64,000 bases of DNA from NCBI GenBank assembly GCA_037176885.1, contig JAWWNJ010000049.1, positions 434,001 to 498,000 on the forward strand. The letters run 5' to 3'. Below, one piece after another: positions 47,617 through 59,800 of the stretch; within the stretch, counting starts at the first letter, position 1; each line of letters opens with the position of its first letter. The DNA comes from Favolaschia claudopus. Taxonomy: Eukaryota; Basidiomycota; Agaricomycetes; Agaricales; Mycenaceae. Under the pieces are notes generated by a model. That model saw only the letters and a program-made list of their open reading frames with translations, was not told where the DNA came from and did not search any database. Made by a program: the position numbers and the translations under genes.

Positions 47617-49683
47617 CTAACTCTCGAATTCATGCTCAATGCGAAGGGGAACAACAGCTGCGCGACCGAAATGCTCATAGAATTGCTGACAGTAGAACCC
47701 CGTGACGGCTTCCTCGAGCGTCGACATGTCTTCCGCAGACCACTCGTTTTGCTGCGCCAACTCGCGGATGGCGCGCGGCACATCCTTCCAATCCAGCATG
47801 AGCCGAGCCAATCGAAGGCTGTACGGGTGACGATCCTGCACCGTCGAGGAAGCGAATCCGCGCTTGCTGTTATCCAGCGGAATCTCGAGCAGGCGAGGGC
47901 TGGGAAAGCATGCACGGCACGCTACACCACGATTCAGTCCGGACGCCCTGTGATCCAGCGAGAGTAACTCGAACCGAAAACCCATCTCAGCCACGCTCCA
48001 GATAATCTCCCGCGCACGAGGAATCGTGATAGCGGGAACGTCACGAGGATCCACAGGAAGATGACGATGACCGTCAAGACCGCAGGCAGAGAGCGCCGGC
48101 TGCAGCACGCGCTCGATGTCATCTATACGCCGCTGCGTCTTCGTCGCCTTGCCGCTATGTGCCGCCACCCTCCCCGCCAGAACGTCCCGCCATTGCTGCG
48201 AAGATAAGAGGAGACCGCCCTCGGCCGCAGATGTGTGGGAGATTCGATACGTCAAGGCATCCTTCATCAATTCGAAGTGGAAGAGACGTTGCTGACGCAG
48301 CGCGGGGTCCTCTGGCGACGCCAGCAACGCCGGCTCCGGGAAAACGTAGTAGGTGTCCCGATTGGAGCGCTGCGATAGCGGGTAGTGATTTCGATCTACT
48401 TGCTTCAGAGCGTTCTCCCAGGAAGGTATCGTTGGCGGCATTTCGGGTCGGTCCAGCGCAATGTATTTGTCGCGTCCGGCTGGAGGCTTTGGCCCCTGGT
48501 TTGTAGCTTTGTTGGATCTCGACGGGTTGCTAGCAGAGTCTGAAGAGACTTGAGTGTCGATTCACATGGAAAGATTCGTGGCACTTACAAGGTGTGTATC
48601 GATTGAGTCCGCCGCGGTGAGGAACATGCGTTGCGCGAGTATTGACACTGCTCGAGGCAGGCGCCGGGTGGGAAGCCACCAGATCAAAGGGATCTTCGTA
48701 CCAGGGCTTGATCATCGAGTGTTTGTGGATGATCGCGATTTTGTGGGCCGTGTTGTTGTCTGCAGGGCTCACGGCGGTTTCCCGGGGGTGTGGATCGAGA
48801 CAAACGAAAGCGGAGGGTTGCAGCGGCCGCACCAGCTCCAAAATGTTCTCCCGATCGAATCGTTTCGCCGGACGAAGGTACCAGTACGGCAAGCCTGCCT
48901 TGTGGAGAAACTGCGCAACCCGCGCGTCGGCGGTAAACGCTCCGACGCAGGCCGCCAATTCTGGGCGGGAGCCGAATGGGGCCTCGATCTGGGGTTTGTA
49001 CACTGCCATATACTGCAGCATAGCGTCAAATTCCAGCCAGGTGAGTTGGAGATGGGTGACGGAAAGAACCAGCTGGTCGTAAGTGAGGGGGATGGTCTGT
49101 AGTCGTTCCAAGGCAGCGTCCAGAGACACTGCCAACGTCCCCAGCGGCGGCGGTACTTTTCCCGCCGGCGTGACACCGACATACAGAGCATGTTCCATGC
49201 GCAGCTTTTCCACCACCTGCTCCAAGGCGGAGCGAAAGCCGTCATCGAGCCTGCCAAGACCGGGCGTGAGGGTAGAGTCGTCCGCGGGTTTCACAAAGTG
49301 TTTGGTGCTCGGGTCTTGCCATAGGATGCTGAGCTCGGGGGGACTTCCGGTTTTCGTGCGTACGCAGGGGAGATGACAGTATTCAGGGCTATATTGCTGC
49401 GGCCATCGAGTGAAGTCGTCGGGCCCGTAACGTAGATCCGCGCGGAGGAAAAGGTTGTGCTGGCGAGATGCTGGAAGAGTGGGCACATAATCGGCGTGTG
49501 TTGTGAGCAAGTAGTCGGTATCTTCAAAAGTGCAAAGTGCAGCGACACGGCCGTCGAATGGACCGAGGGCGGCTGAGTACAGACGAGTTAGTTCAATAGG
49601 GCTCAGAGCTTGCAACTCGACATACCGGATGTGTTTCTATTCGTCAGAAAGTCGATACCGACCGCCTGTCGGGAGCTGGCCAT
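47617..49683 (-). CDS. Agaricomycete-specific conserved protein, 654 aa
   Basis: Exons 49683-49626, 49572-48589 and 48539-47617, with introns of 53 and 49 nt, in frame to TAG at 47619-47617. It belongs to an uncharacterised family that I recognise as recurrent in agaricomycete genomes. Markers seen are LPYWYLRP, IKPWYEDPFD, GRDKYIALDRPEMPPTIPSW, REIIWSVAEMGFRFELLSLD and SKRGFASSTVQDRHPYSLRLARLMLDW. No enzymatic motif is visible. It is divergently arranged with the QCPGI-family gene at 50142; 458 bp separate the two start codons. The role is unknown, but its position between KDZ-related genes suggests association with mobile elements (inference). Confidence 0.8.
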
Positions 49684-50141
49684 GATACGAGTCGCGATCG
49701 CGGATTTTGAGGAGATTTCTTGGGAAAAGTTGAGAGGTAGGGATATATCGACGGCTACGTCAGACTGTCTCGATGCCAGGATCAGAGACGTTGAAGATGT
49801 TGCGGTGCTCTCGCGAGAGTGGACTTGAAGAAGTCCAGGTTTGGTTGTAGAGACTTGTTTGGCAATCCCCTCTACCGCACAGCCTTCTCGCCCTCACTTG
49901 CCTTTTCTGAGTTTCTCTCCATCTCCATCCTCTCGTCTTTTCAAAGCTGGGGTTTCCGCTTTCCATTGTCTAGAGCTGACGCGACGTCGCTCATTGGCTG
50001 ACGAGACGTCGCTTTGACCTCAACGCTTTGTTTTTGCCAAATTTGGTCTTCGACGAAATCTCACCGACCGCTTTGAAAATTGTTGTCGCAGCGGTATTTA
50101 AGCTGAGGCAGGTCTTCTGTGCCACCCACCCTTCATTCATT
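49684..50141. promoter_or_regulatory. Divergent promoter with CCAAT, duplicated CRE-like sites and TATA-like box
   Basis: The direct repeat GCTGACGCGACGTCGCT (49975-49991) / GCTGACGAGACGTCGCT (49997-50013) has a 22-bp period and encloses an inverted CCAAT (CATTGGC). TATTTAAG at 50095-50102 lies 47 bp before the start codon at 50142. The whole arrangement fits a bidirectional promoter for the two flanking genes. Confidence 0.6.
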
Positions 50142-51502
50142 ATGAGCGAATATCTCCCCCCTCAGGAAATTGAACGCCTACTTCACGAAATCATCGGTTT
50201 CTCGGACCAGAATCACTTCAGCAACGCCGAACTCGACGCATTCAGACGTTTGAATCATGAAACCGACTTACTCGTGGATCTCGCCAAAGACTTCAAGGAT
50301 GTCGCTGGAAAGATCTTATCCGGCGAGCGCCCTCTCCTGCCTCAGACTATTGACAACGCGTTAGGTAAATATATTCGCATTGCAATCGACATATCCCGCT
50401 CAACGCGATCGCAGACTGGAAGCTCACCTTCTGCCGACAAATTCTGGAGGATGCAGCTTTGCGTCTACCATCCACTGTCGGAGATGCGCCGCAGTTCGAG
50501 GATGAGCAAGGTACGCCCTCTTTTCATAATGATTACGCGGTATCTGAGATATCTCATGCAGGTGTCCCAAATCTGCGCCTCATGAAGCCCGAGTATCCCA
50601 AAAACTATCGCGCTGGGGAAGGAAGTGAGTTCGTCTCCATGCACGGCGATTGAGTACTCAAGCTTACTGCCCTATAGAGCATTATGCGCGTATGGTTATA
50701 TTCCGTCACCCCGATCTCGAGCCCTTTCATAGGAAGTGGCGCGTCCCCAACTCCGAGTCGCTCGAGTGTGAGCAATATCACCCGTTTTACTCCGATTGGC
50801 AGCATTTCGAGATCTACGTCCCCAACTCGGGTGGATATCGCTCCGCCTCCGGTGTCCTCGATTTGGAACAGCATGGGCGCATCTTCATTATCCGGCTGAA
50901 AAAGCTCACTCGCTCTCAATGTCCCGGCATTGCGGAATGGGAGGCCAGGGCTGACCAGTCGGCAGATATACAGGCAACGCGTAAAGGTCTGTCATGACTC
51001 ACTCTATTTCATAATATACCACTCAATTCTGCGAACAGGAAATCCGTCACAGCCGGAGGACGCTTCATCGCCTCTTCCGCCGTCGTCTCCTCCCCCGCCG
51101 TCGTCTCCTTCTCCCCCGCCGTCGTCTCCTGCATCGCCTCCTCCGGCCGTATCGCGCAACGATGACGACGCCATCAAACGAGGGTCTTCACGCGAGGCGG
51201 CAGAATCACAGCCAGCAAAGAAGCAGCCGTCGGCTCCTGCTCCATCGCCTCCTACCGCCGTATCGGGCAACGATGACACAAGTACCGCGATCAAGCGAAG
51301 GTCTTCGCACGAGGCGGCGGAATCACGACCAGCGAAGAAGCAGCGCACCCTCGCTCCCGCCCCCGAGCAGCCGCCACCTCGGGAGTCGTCAGTCGAGATT
51401 GTTGGCGATATCCACCCCACACCGCCCAGGCCGGCGAGGAGGAACCGAAACAATGCGCAACGGGGCACAGAGGCGCGACCAATTCTTGTTTCAGATGATT
51501 AA
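50142..51502 (+). CDS. QCPGI-family hypothetical protein A, 384 aa
   Basis: Five exons: 50142-50364, 50415-50510, 50562-50624, 50678-50986 and 51039-51502. Introns are 50-53 nt and the frame is intact to TAA. The N-terminal ~75 residues are helical. A central domain (~115-225) ends with GRIFIIRLKKLTRSQCPGI. The C-terminal ~150 residues are Pro/Ser-rich with basic KRRSS and AKKQR patches and a repeated AVSRNDD/AVSGNDD unit, suggesting a nuclear, disordered tail. The same layout and the QCPGI motif occur in the gene at 54100, so the two are paralogues. The gene runs convergently into a KDZ fragment (stops 138 bp apart). Function unknown. Confidence 0.75.
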
Positions 51503-51640
51503 TCTCTCCGGACTTCACGTATATCATGTTGCTTCTCTTATGGACTTTAACGTATACCATGTCGCTTGCTTCTTTATCTTGAATGTAATGCAATTTATGG
51601 ACTAGATGGATATGATGTATTGAACGAAGTACGCTGCATA

Positions 51641-52280
51641 CTAACACCCGACATCATCAGCAGATACCTCCCCGTCGCCGTCCTCAAGCTCTACGTGCTC
51701 AGCTGAAACAAGGGGCGGCAGAGACCAGTTGTAACGGAGCCAACGCCCCCACAACTTGTTGAGATTGTCTGCAAATGCTGTAAGTGAAGCAACGGAAATA
51801 GGGCACTTTGACTAACCCATCTTAAACTCGTTCCAAAGGTATGGCTCGAGGGTGTCCTGTCGTATACCGCCGCGCATCTGTCGACCGCTATGCGAGACCG
51901 CCGCTTCCGCCCAATTCATCTCGATCCGCTCCGCCGTTAAAATGCTGAGATTCCACATCGGCTCTGTCGGCGGCTGGTGACCCTGGATAAAGAGCTTGGG
52001 TATGAGTCTATCCAAGACTGTTTTTCTCGTAAGTTTTTCCACAATACCTGGTAGGGTGGTAATGATTACTCACTCGACAAAGCTGATTTAGCGGCCACCC
52101 AAGGATCCGGATGGATGGGCATATACTTGACGACCGCACGGCATGTATTTTCGCGGTATTGGGCGGCGTGGACGGGGGATGGTACGAGCGAATCCCAAAC
52201 GATATAATCAATAACAGAAGGAGAGAGATACATTGAGAGGGGGCACGGTAGGATGGCTGCATGGGTAGGCAACAAGAACA
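51641..52280 (-). pseudogene. KDZ transposase fragment (Glu-block region)
   Basis: Minus-strand exons: ~52260-52084, a 56-nt intron, ~52027-51818, then a short intron and a last exon to TAG at 51643-51641. The middle exon carries LIPKLFIQGHQPPTEPMWN, then AERIEMNWAEAA and GGIRQDTLEPYLWNEF. These correspond to the IPKFHL..H, catalytic-Glu and G.R.DTL blocks of KDZ transposases. The upstream zinc cluster and Asp blocks are missing, and the C-terminus is short and acidic. It is either a truncated copy or a domesticated fragment; the clean splicing and single frame are notable. It converges on the QCPGI-family gene at 50142. Confidence 0.6.
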
Positions 52281-53394
52281 CTTATACCGGAAAGACAATA
52301 AACTAACATCATTTGCATTATAGGCGACAGATTGACAGACATTCTACGATCAGTTAATTCACTACTAATTCATTCTTCTTCTGAGTCGGGAACGAGAACA
52401 ATTCCGCCGGCCTCCGTCCTCGGTTCAGGTTCAACGCGAGTCTTGAGGTATTTAGAAAGTATTGCGTATCCTGCGCACGGAAAGTGAGCTAGAGGTAAAA
52501 TCAGACGCAAATCTCATTCAATATCAATGGAGAAACGAACTGTTTGCGCATTCACTGCAGCGGCCCGGCGCGTAAAACGCCCTGAGAGCGCTGAAGACGC
52601 GCTCGATGGAAGCTATCTCCGTTTGCGCTGTGAAATGGTCAAGATGGCTGAAGATCGAATTGGAGATATCGAGATCTCACTGAGCGGCTCCAATTTCGGG
52701 TTGCCGTCGGGGAATGCGGAGTTGTACGCCGTATTGAGGTCTTCGAGTACGGATTCCAGCCTCCAGGGGAGTCATGACGCTTGTGAGGAGGCTGGGATGG
52801 AAGGCAGGATTGTTCAAGTTGTTGGCGACGATGTTCAAGAGGAAGCTATTTATGTGGAGAGAAGGGTGTTTGTTTTTTGTTTCTTCGGGTCATCTTGCGG
52901 TACTGTTTGCTCGTTAGGGCTACTGTATTGTCTCCAGTCGGTGGACTTCGGATTGAAGGCATTCCCAGAATTCCCTGTAATCTAATCTCTTGTTCTGAGC
53001 TACATAATGGAGAAAGTAATCTCGTTGATCGATCATTCTCAAACGCTGATACCAATTAGACACAAACACCCAATTGCGCCTCTCCCTCTCCTTCTCGCTG
53101 AAGACCTATGACTGGTGCTGGCTCATCTCCTCTGACGTGACGTCGAGTTGCACCTTGTCTGACGCCTACGTCGACATTGGTCGCATTCTCCTTGCTCCAA
53201 GGTACGGCCCCGCCATCCCGACATCGCTTGCGACTATCTGATGCCGATTTGTTCTTCAGTTGTTTCAGGCGATCATGGAGTCTTATTGTCTCGCTGGACG
53301 GTTTTGGAAGGGAACAAAGAACGGTACGCGAGTGATCGACATGTACTTAGTGTGCGTATGCCTAACCTCATTTGTTTCAAGACATTCCTTGCCC
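52281..53394. other. Unassigned; possible orphan terminal exon
   Basis: On the minus strand a stretch ending near 52372 reads YAILSKYLKTRVEPEPRTE and then VPDSEEE with a stop, preceded by a good CAG acceptor at ~52474. It looks like a last exon, but no matching upstream exons were found. CTGACGTGACGTCGAG at ~53132 is another CRE-like site. Confidence 0.3.
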
Positions 53395-53800
53395 ATGCAA
53401 TCCAAACCCGTCGACGACTCCCAGCGCGCGAAGGCGGAGCAAACAGGCGACTCGAAGCATCACTCAGCATCCAAGCCATCTTCTACGTGCGTGATATCGA
53501 CGCGTCTTTCACTGTGATTCGAATTTATTCGTCCTACTCAGATTACACTTGGGCGAAAGACTCGTCTCCCAGTCTTCTGTCTACGATGCTCCACGTTTCT
53601 GTCACTGCACCTACGACGTTGCGTGCCAGTTCGCAACACAGATATCAGCCCGCGGCTCTCCTGCTGCTTCGCCCGCAGCGGCTGATCTAGAGGCGAGCAC
53701 TTCTGGTGGGGGGACGGGGGTTGTCGCAGTTGCAGACGATGACGATGAGATGCCGGATCTGATTCCAGCGGAGAACTCTTCTGACGAAGAAGATGCCTAG
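53395..53800 (+). CDS. Small Ser/Ala-rich protein with acidic tail, 116 aa
   Basis: Exons 53395-53486 and 53542-53800 with a 55-nt GT..AG intron; stop at 53798. The N-terminus is Lys/Ser/His-rich, the middle is Ala/Ser-rich, and the tail is acidic (VADDDDEMPDLIP, then NSSDEEDA). No domain is recognised. The clean frame across the intron and the CRE-like site upstream favour a real gene, but the start is arbitrary and upstream exons are possible. Confidence 0.35.
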
Positions 53801-54099
53801 ATATCATTCTCCTACTCGTCCTATCCTATCCTATCATTGTACCTATCTGTTTTCTCGAGATTTTCGACGCCGCGTCTTCAAAGATCGTCTCACCGAACTC
53901 AGCATATCGCTTATTCTTTCCAACAACATCATTTTGACGAAAGGAAGTCCCCGTCAACGCTGAGCGAAACAATAAAGATCGCTTCTAGATTCGATTAACA
54001 AAAGACAACCCACACAATAAGCACGATCGGCGGAGGCGATACCGATGTATTCAAAACGAAGATTTGACGAAGACCAGGGCGCGCTTTTGCTCCGGAACT
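53801..54099. other. Intergenic, nothing recognised
   Basis: Upstream region of the gene at 54100; contains a single GGCGGAGGC (~54029) like those in the 34.9-37.9 kb element. Confidence 0.35.
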
Positions 54100-55899
54100 A
54101 TGCCTCCTCGTCAGCGCAACCCCCCCCCCAAGCCCAAGCTCACGAAAATGCCCAAACCTAGCCCAGTTGAAGCCTTACTCCGCGAAAGGGTTGGAGACCC
54201 AGACCAGGACGCCTTCGACACCGACCCTTGTGCACGTGGAGGCTTACATCGCTTGCAGCTGCTTGTCGGCGCAGATCGCGAGGAGGATACCTCTGTCTGG
54301 GTAGTCGTCTGCACTGGGATTGCCCGTCCCTGTCCTCTCCAACGCGGGCAACCTTATCCACCTGCAGTAAGAAGGGAGTTGCAACAGCTGGCCGACGATT
54401 ACCGAGCCTTCTATCCCGCCATTGAAAGTCTTGAAAAGCATCTGGCGAACGCGCAAGCATCTTACAACGAATTGGCCGGCAAAGACATCCCGGCTCTGCC
54501 TCGAGCCGTTGCGACGAAACTCAGTGCGTTTATTCGTTTATCTTTGATTTCTTCCGTTGAACTACCTGCAGGCAAGAAACTCGACTCTGTTCGCGATTTG
54601 CTTAGTCAGATGGATTACGGGGAACTGCCTGCCGATCCGTCCTTCCTTGGTAAGTGTCTGTTGTTTCCTGGAGGATCAGGCTCTTGATGCAGCTCAGGTC
54701 CGTTCAAGGGTACCCTCGCGCCTCGTCCCCGTGAGTTGCGGCTTTCACGCCAATCATTGGGCTGCAATTGACGCTTCATTAGGGAACAATACGCGTCCGA
54801 GCAAAACAGGTAATCCTGATGCGTCTTCAATCTTATTAATCTGATTCTCTGACACTCAGCAGTAGCCACCAAGGCCAAGAAACGCTCCGTCCCGGCTACC
54901 ATTACCGCGAAGAATCCAGGTGAGTTACATTATTTTCCGTCCTATCTTTCGCTGACTTCCATTTATCAGCGCCTAAAGAGAAGGAGGCTGTGATGCCTGG
55001 TCCCATCCCCAACGCCGCGAGTACGTAGTGTCAAAAGAAGCTGGTGAATCTGCTCATCGTATCGCATACAGGGCCGAAGGCTGCAGCCGCTGTTGGCACC
55101 CGTGCCATAGCATCTAACCCAGGTGAAGACGAAGCTGATGACATGGTCATCCTCTTGCCGACCTGTCGTCCTGGAGAAGAATACGTTCGAGGTAGCGAGG
55201 GTACGTTATTTCTACTTCGTTTTGACATGTTCGCTCACTAACCTTTCAATAGCCCGAGTCCTTCACGGAATGATTTTTTTCTGCGGTGGCGCCAATCCTC
55301 AAGAAGTTTATTTCGACGTGCCGAGGGCGTCTTGCTTCCAGTTTTCAAAATACAAACTCCCTGATCATTGCCAGCAAATGGACTACGAGCGTTACTCTGT
55401 TGCGAGGGACGAATACATACCCGCCGCGGACGACTGTAACATGAGTTTTGCCGGAGGATTTGTCATCTATCGAAAGGTCGGCCTACCAGAGGCGCAGTGC
55501 CCTGGTATTGACGCTCTGAAACAGAAGGCCGAGTCTATGCGGGTGCCAGGTTTGTCTATGTTCCCAGCCCCGGAATCCACCTGACGAGTTTCAGCGAATG
55601 GCGGCTCACAAGGCACAACTTCGTCTTCTGTCCGAAGATCATCGCGCGTCCAATCTCAAGATTTCCCCGGTAACTTGATATATACTTGCCCAGCGGAAAG
55701 CAGCCTAACCCGACCACCAGGACCCTCGCAACCGGTAGCATCTTCGTCTCAAGTCACACTGGTCGATAGCAGCGGTGAGTTATTTGCCTTTGATTCACAC
55801 CGAGTCTGCGCTCATTCCGTGGTAGAATCTTCGAACAAAAAGAGGAAGATTGAGGATGGAGAGGGTATGCGCAAGAGGAGGAAGCCGTCTGAATCGTGA
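54100..55899 (+). CDS. QCPGI-family hypothetical protein B, 433 aa
   Basis: Eleven exons (54100-54523, 54572-54649, 54698-54730, 54783-54809, 54860-54919, 54970-55020, 55072-55200, 55253-55549, 55595-55669, 55721-55774, 55826-55899). Introns are 45-52 nt and the frame is continuous to TGA. The N-terminus is Pro/Lys-rich; residues ~85-180 are helical; a run of 9-20-codon exons encodes a Lys/Ala/Pro-rich linker. A folded domain follows and ends with GGFVIYRKVGLPEAQCPGI. The tail is basic with KKRKIEDGE and RKRRKP, typical nuclear-localisation patterns. The QCPGI block and overall plan match the gene at 50142. It converges on KDZ3, 968 bp stop to stop. Some microexons may be mis-assigned. Confidence 0.7.
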
Positions 55900-56867
55900 A
55901 CTCGATAGACCATAAAGTACCGAAACTGTAGCGATACGTTTCAGAAGATACCCAAAATTGGACACTGTTTTCATTCACATTATTGAATTACATATTATCA
56001 TCTGAAATATTCTTCGCTCAATGATGCAACCAATTGACCTACAGTGAAGTTCAAGCGCTTAAGAGAGGCCGGAAAATAGAAAATTGCGAGGCGTGACAAC
56101 TGTGTCACACTCTTTCCTGCACCACCACCAACTCGACGCTGGGCTCTGACGTGCCGTCGAGCTCAGCACACACGGCGACGAAGATGGAGGGAGTGTGACT
56201 AGGCGTCAACATCGTCAACATCCCTTGAAAGCTCTTCAAGTCGGCCGATCCGATTGTCCTCCGCGCTTGGGCACGGTCAAAGCGACAACTCGTCATATAA
56301 AAGGTAGGGTGTCTCAATCCTTTTGCGCCCTTGAATGCTTATCTTCTTTCTCAATGCCAGCCACTCGCCGCTCTCGCTCTTCTCGCCGTACTGTCGTCCC
56401 AGCGAACACCGATCCTTTGCGCCGTATCACCGATCCATACAAGCCGCCCGAGCAATGGCTTAGCCCTCCCGGACCAACAGTAGAAGTACAAATTAGACTG
56501 TTCTCCAGGCTGTAGCCTAAACGTAAATTGTTTATTTGCGTGGAGCCACCCAGGCCCCAGGCGCACCAAAAAACGTCAGTATTTACAGTAATTGTGAAGC
56601 TCTAGCCAGGCTCTGCCGGGCTCTAACACTCCCCTATACCTATCCCCCCACCCCTCCCGGCCAACACAGCGCATCATCCTCGTCTGATCTCAAATCAATG
56701 CACCTGGCCATCAGCTGCCAACGGTGCCTCCCTTGACAGCTGTCTGTCCCAATTCGGTTGCACTCCGCCATGGTGCCCGGAAAGGCAATTTTTCATTAAA
56801 AACACAAATTCTCAGTTAAAAGCGCAAACCAAGGCACATTCCGAAACTACACTACGGACAGGTTCAT
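55900..56867. other. Region between QCPGI gene B and KDZ3, with a promoter-like start
   Basis: A consensus TATAAAAG at 56296-56303 lies 50 bp before an ATG at 56354. That ATG opens a 53-codon frame (MPATRRSRSSRRTVV, ending at 56515) with an Arg-rich start like other small genes here. CTGACGTGCCGTCGAG at ~56146 is a CRE-like variant. The frame ends soon after entering a CT-rich flank of KDZ3, so this may be a gene 5' end cut off by KDZ3 insertion. Confidence 0.4.
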
Positions 56868-59800
56868 CTAGCTGGCCTCGCCCACCCCTTCCATCTGACG
56901 GTCCTCCTCTACTGCTGCTCGGACCGCTTCAGACGCAGATGTGTCCCATGCGCTTTTGAAACGGCGCGCAATTTGCCGTGCCATAGCGGCTTGACGAGCA
57001 GCATACGCTTTCACACCTGCATTTATCTCCTCCCTCACTCCACGCTCCAGGACTGCCCGTTCCTCCCACCATCCAGCCCGCCATGCCAGAAATCGCAGAA
57101 CTCTCCGCATTTCCTCCCGCAGCAGTTCCACCTCCTCAACCCACCTATCCCTCCTCGCCTTCGTTTTTGACCATTCAACTCGTACGGCTAAAGAACACTG
57201 TTAGTAAGTGCTAATCAGCTGAAAAAAGCCCGCCTACCATCTCTCAATTCCTCCTCATTTTCCCCCGGCCCTCCACCGCTCGTCCATATCCACGACATTT
57301 TCCCCTTACTCTTCCCGTCCTTTTTTGACCTCTTTCCAGCTGCCTTTGAGATGCGACGTTCACGTGTTCGCGATCCCACCAAACCCAGTCTCCGTCGCGC
57401 CCCAGTATCGTCCTCCAGCTCCTCGTCAATACGCAGGTCGTCCGCGAGCAACTCCCTCCAATCGCAATGCCCCACCCCTACTAGCGCCACCAGAGCGTCC
57501 CGGGATCGCTTATACGCCTTCGCAACCGAGTCTATCCTCTCCTCCACCCGCTGCACCAACGTTGCCGCTCTCGTTGTCCCTCGCTGCCCCACCGCTCCCT
57601 CCCGCCAATCCACCAAATGACGCTTCGCTAACAATGATCTTCGCAGTTTCGCCACACAATCCGAAAGCACCCCGCGCCGCAAACGCGCTTCCTTTGCCCG
57701 CAACTTCTCCCCGCACGCATTTCTCCTCCCCGGCGGTAATTCGGACGGTAGATACACCTTGACATCCTCCGCCAGCGGAGCGCTCGACTCTGAATCTCGC
57801 TTTTCCTCATCCTCCAGCAACTGTTCGCCGGCACTAGGCATGTATACGGCTTGGACCTTCCGGAATCGCCCCAATTTGACAAAGAAAGACCGTCGAAGCT
57901 GCGCGACGCGCTCGCTCTGATCTGCGACTAGCAGTGGTCTCCCCTTCAGTTCGCGTCGTATTCTTAATCTGCAAGACATTCGTCAACCCTCTGCGTACCC
58001 CACCACCACGTCTACACTTACTGATCCGTTTCAAGCTGCAGCCCCGCGACCAAAAAGGCACTCATACTTGTGACATGCAATCTTCCCTCCCCCGTTGCCG
58101 CCTCCTCCAGTTCCTCCTGCGCTAGCCTTGCCCGTATACCCGCCGCAGAAAATTCTGCCGGCCAGTCAGCCATCCGCCTCTGAATCGCGGTCCCAGCCAA
58201 TGACTCACCGCGAGACTCCTCTGCCGGTGCGTACGGGTTTTTCTTCGTCCGATCCCGCTGCCAGGAATCAATGACTTCCTGCCACTCCTCCCGAACCTCC
58301 TCCTCCAACGTTTCGTCCACCTGCTGAAAACTGGCGATCTGTCGATCGCGCTCGTCAATTGCCACCACCAGCTTTCGCGGAAGGGTTGTACCTACGAGCT
58401 TTTTAGCGGAATATAAAACGTTTGTAGCCAATCCCCTTACCCAAATTAACATTCTTCTCAAAATTCAAATGGTCCACTTCGTCCTCGATAGCGTCCGCTC
58501 TCCCCCCCTTGCCTTTCTCCCTTGTAGCCCAACCCAACGGATTCAACCGAGACCAGACCCGTTCCACGCCCTCACCATCGGTTCGCCCCACCCCCACCGT
58601 GTACGACAACGAATTCTGCACCTGGCAGTTCCGTTCATGGGCCGCTGCATGCCAGACAGGCAGCGCGAACAGCACCGTGATTTTCGCCAAGTCCAGCTTC
58701 AGCCGTTCAGGCATTTCTCGCAAGCGCTGGGGAAATTTGATGCGCCACTGACAGGCGATATCGTACGATATCGCTAGATACATCGCCGTCACCCCCAGCA
58801 GTGCGGAAAGCAGGATATAATCCATATTTGCGTAACTGAAAAGGCCTATCAGCTCTACCGTTCCACGCACTGATTCTCTTTCACTTACCGCTCACCCTTC
58901 TGAAGATCCCCCAATCCCTGCGGCCGAACCACCTCATGCCGGGCACACACCACTCCCCCGATCCCCGAGCAGCGTAGGCCCGTCGTAACGCGCGTATCTT
59001 TCTGTAACAACGCTTGAAACGCCACACAGGTACTCACCTACATTCGAATTCCGACCTTCATCAGTTACGCCTCCATACGGGACCAAAAAGATATGCTCAC
59101 ATCTTCCTCGCCCACATAACCACGCAGATGTTCGTGATATTCCGTTTCCTCCACTAGATACCCCCAACCCGATCCCAGCGCAGGGTCGTCCTTCTCATTA
59201 GCCCGTAAACGATTCCTCATCCTGTAATTTGCGTCCATGGCTACCACCAGAATGAACAGATACCTGCAATTCACGCAGTCCCTCGCCTCAGCCACAAGCC
59301 TTCCAAAAAAAGGGAGAAACAATCGCTCACTGAAATTCGGGTGCGACTTCCCTCCATCCGATAGGCAAGTTGATAGCGTCGTGCGGGCAAGCCCAGCACA
59401 ACACTGCACACTCACCCTGACGCGTCTCCGCCACTCCGCGCTCATCGTGCCCCCGACCGGCACGCCTCAGCCGCTGGAGGAACGAAAACTGCCGCGACAT
59501 CAGCCCAAACGATTTGTACCTGTCCTGAAACAGCCCTCAGCCCAACTTCGACCTCCATTTCTACTCAACTTACCGGCACGGAATGCAAGCCTGCGGCGTC
59601 CGTACTGCGCTCCAGCGTCTTGACAAAGTCATGGATGGTAAGGTTACCTATGACGTTCAGCAAGCGGAAGGTCTTGAGCGTCGAAAGCGTCGCGCATGTC
59701 CCTGGATCCACAGTCGTCGCAGGGTACCACCCATTCCGCAACAGCTGTTGTAAGTTATTCGCAGTGTCGGATACGTCGCAAGCGCAGTAACGGATCTTGA

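Noticed and set aside
51004..51468. Minus-strand Gly/Asp-rich frame opposite the Pro/Ser tail of the QCPGI gene
   Set aside because: It is the reverse complement of Pro/Ser codons in a supported exon.
52540..52700. Minus-strand peptide reading SIERVFSALR, like the C-terminal motif of hAT transposases
   Set aside because: The open stretch is short, bounded by stops, and lacks the surrounding hAT dimerisation pattern; treated as coincidence.
53700..53800. Acidic tail DDDDEMPDLIP resembling the end of the nascent-polypeptide-associated complex beta subunit
   Set aside because: Nothing upstream resembles the NAC domain; acidic tails of this type arise easily.
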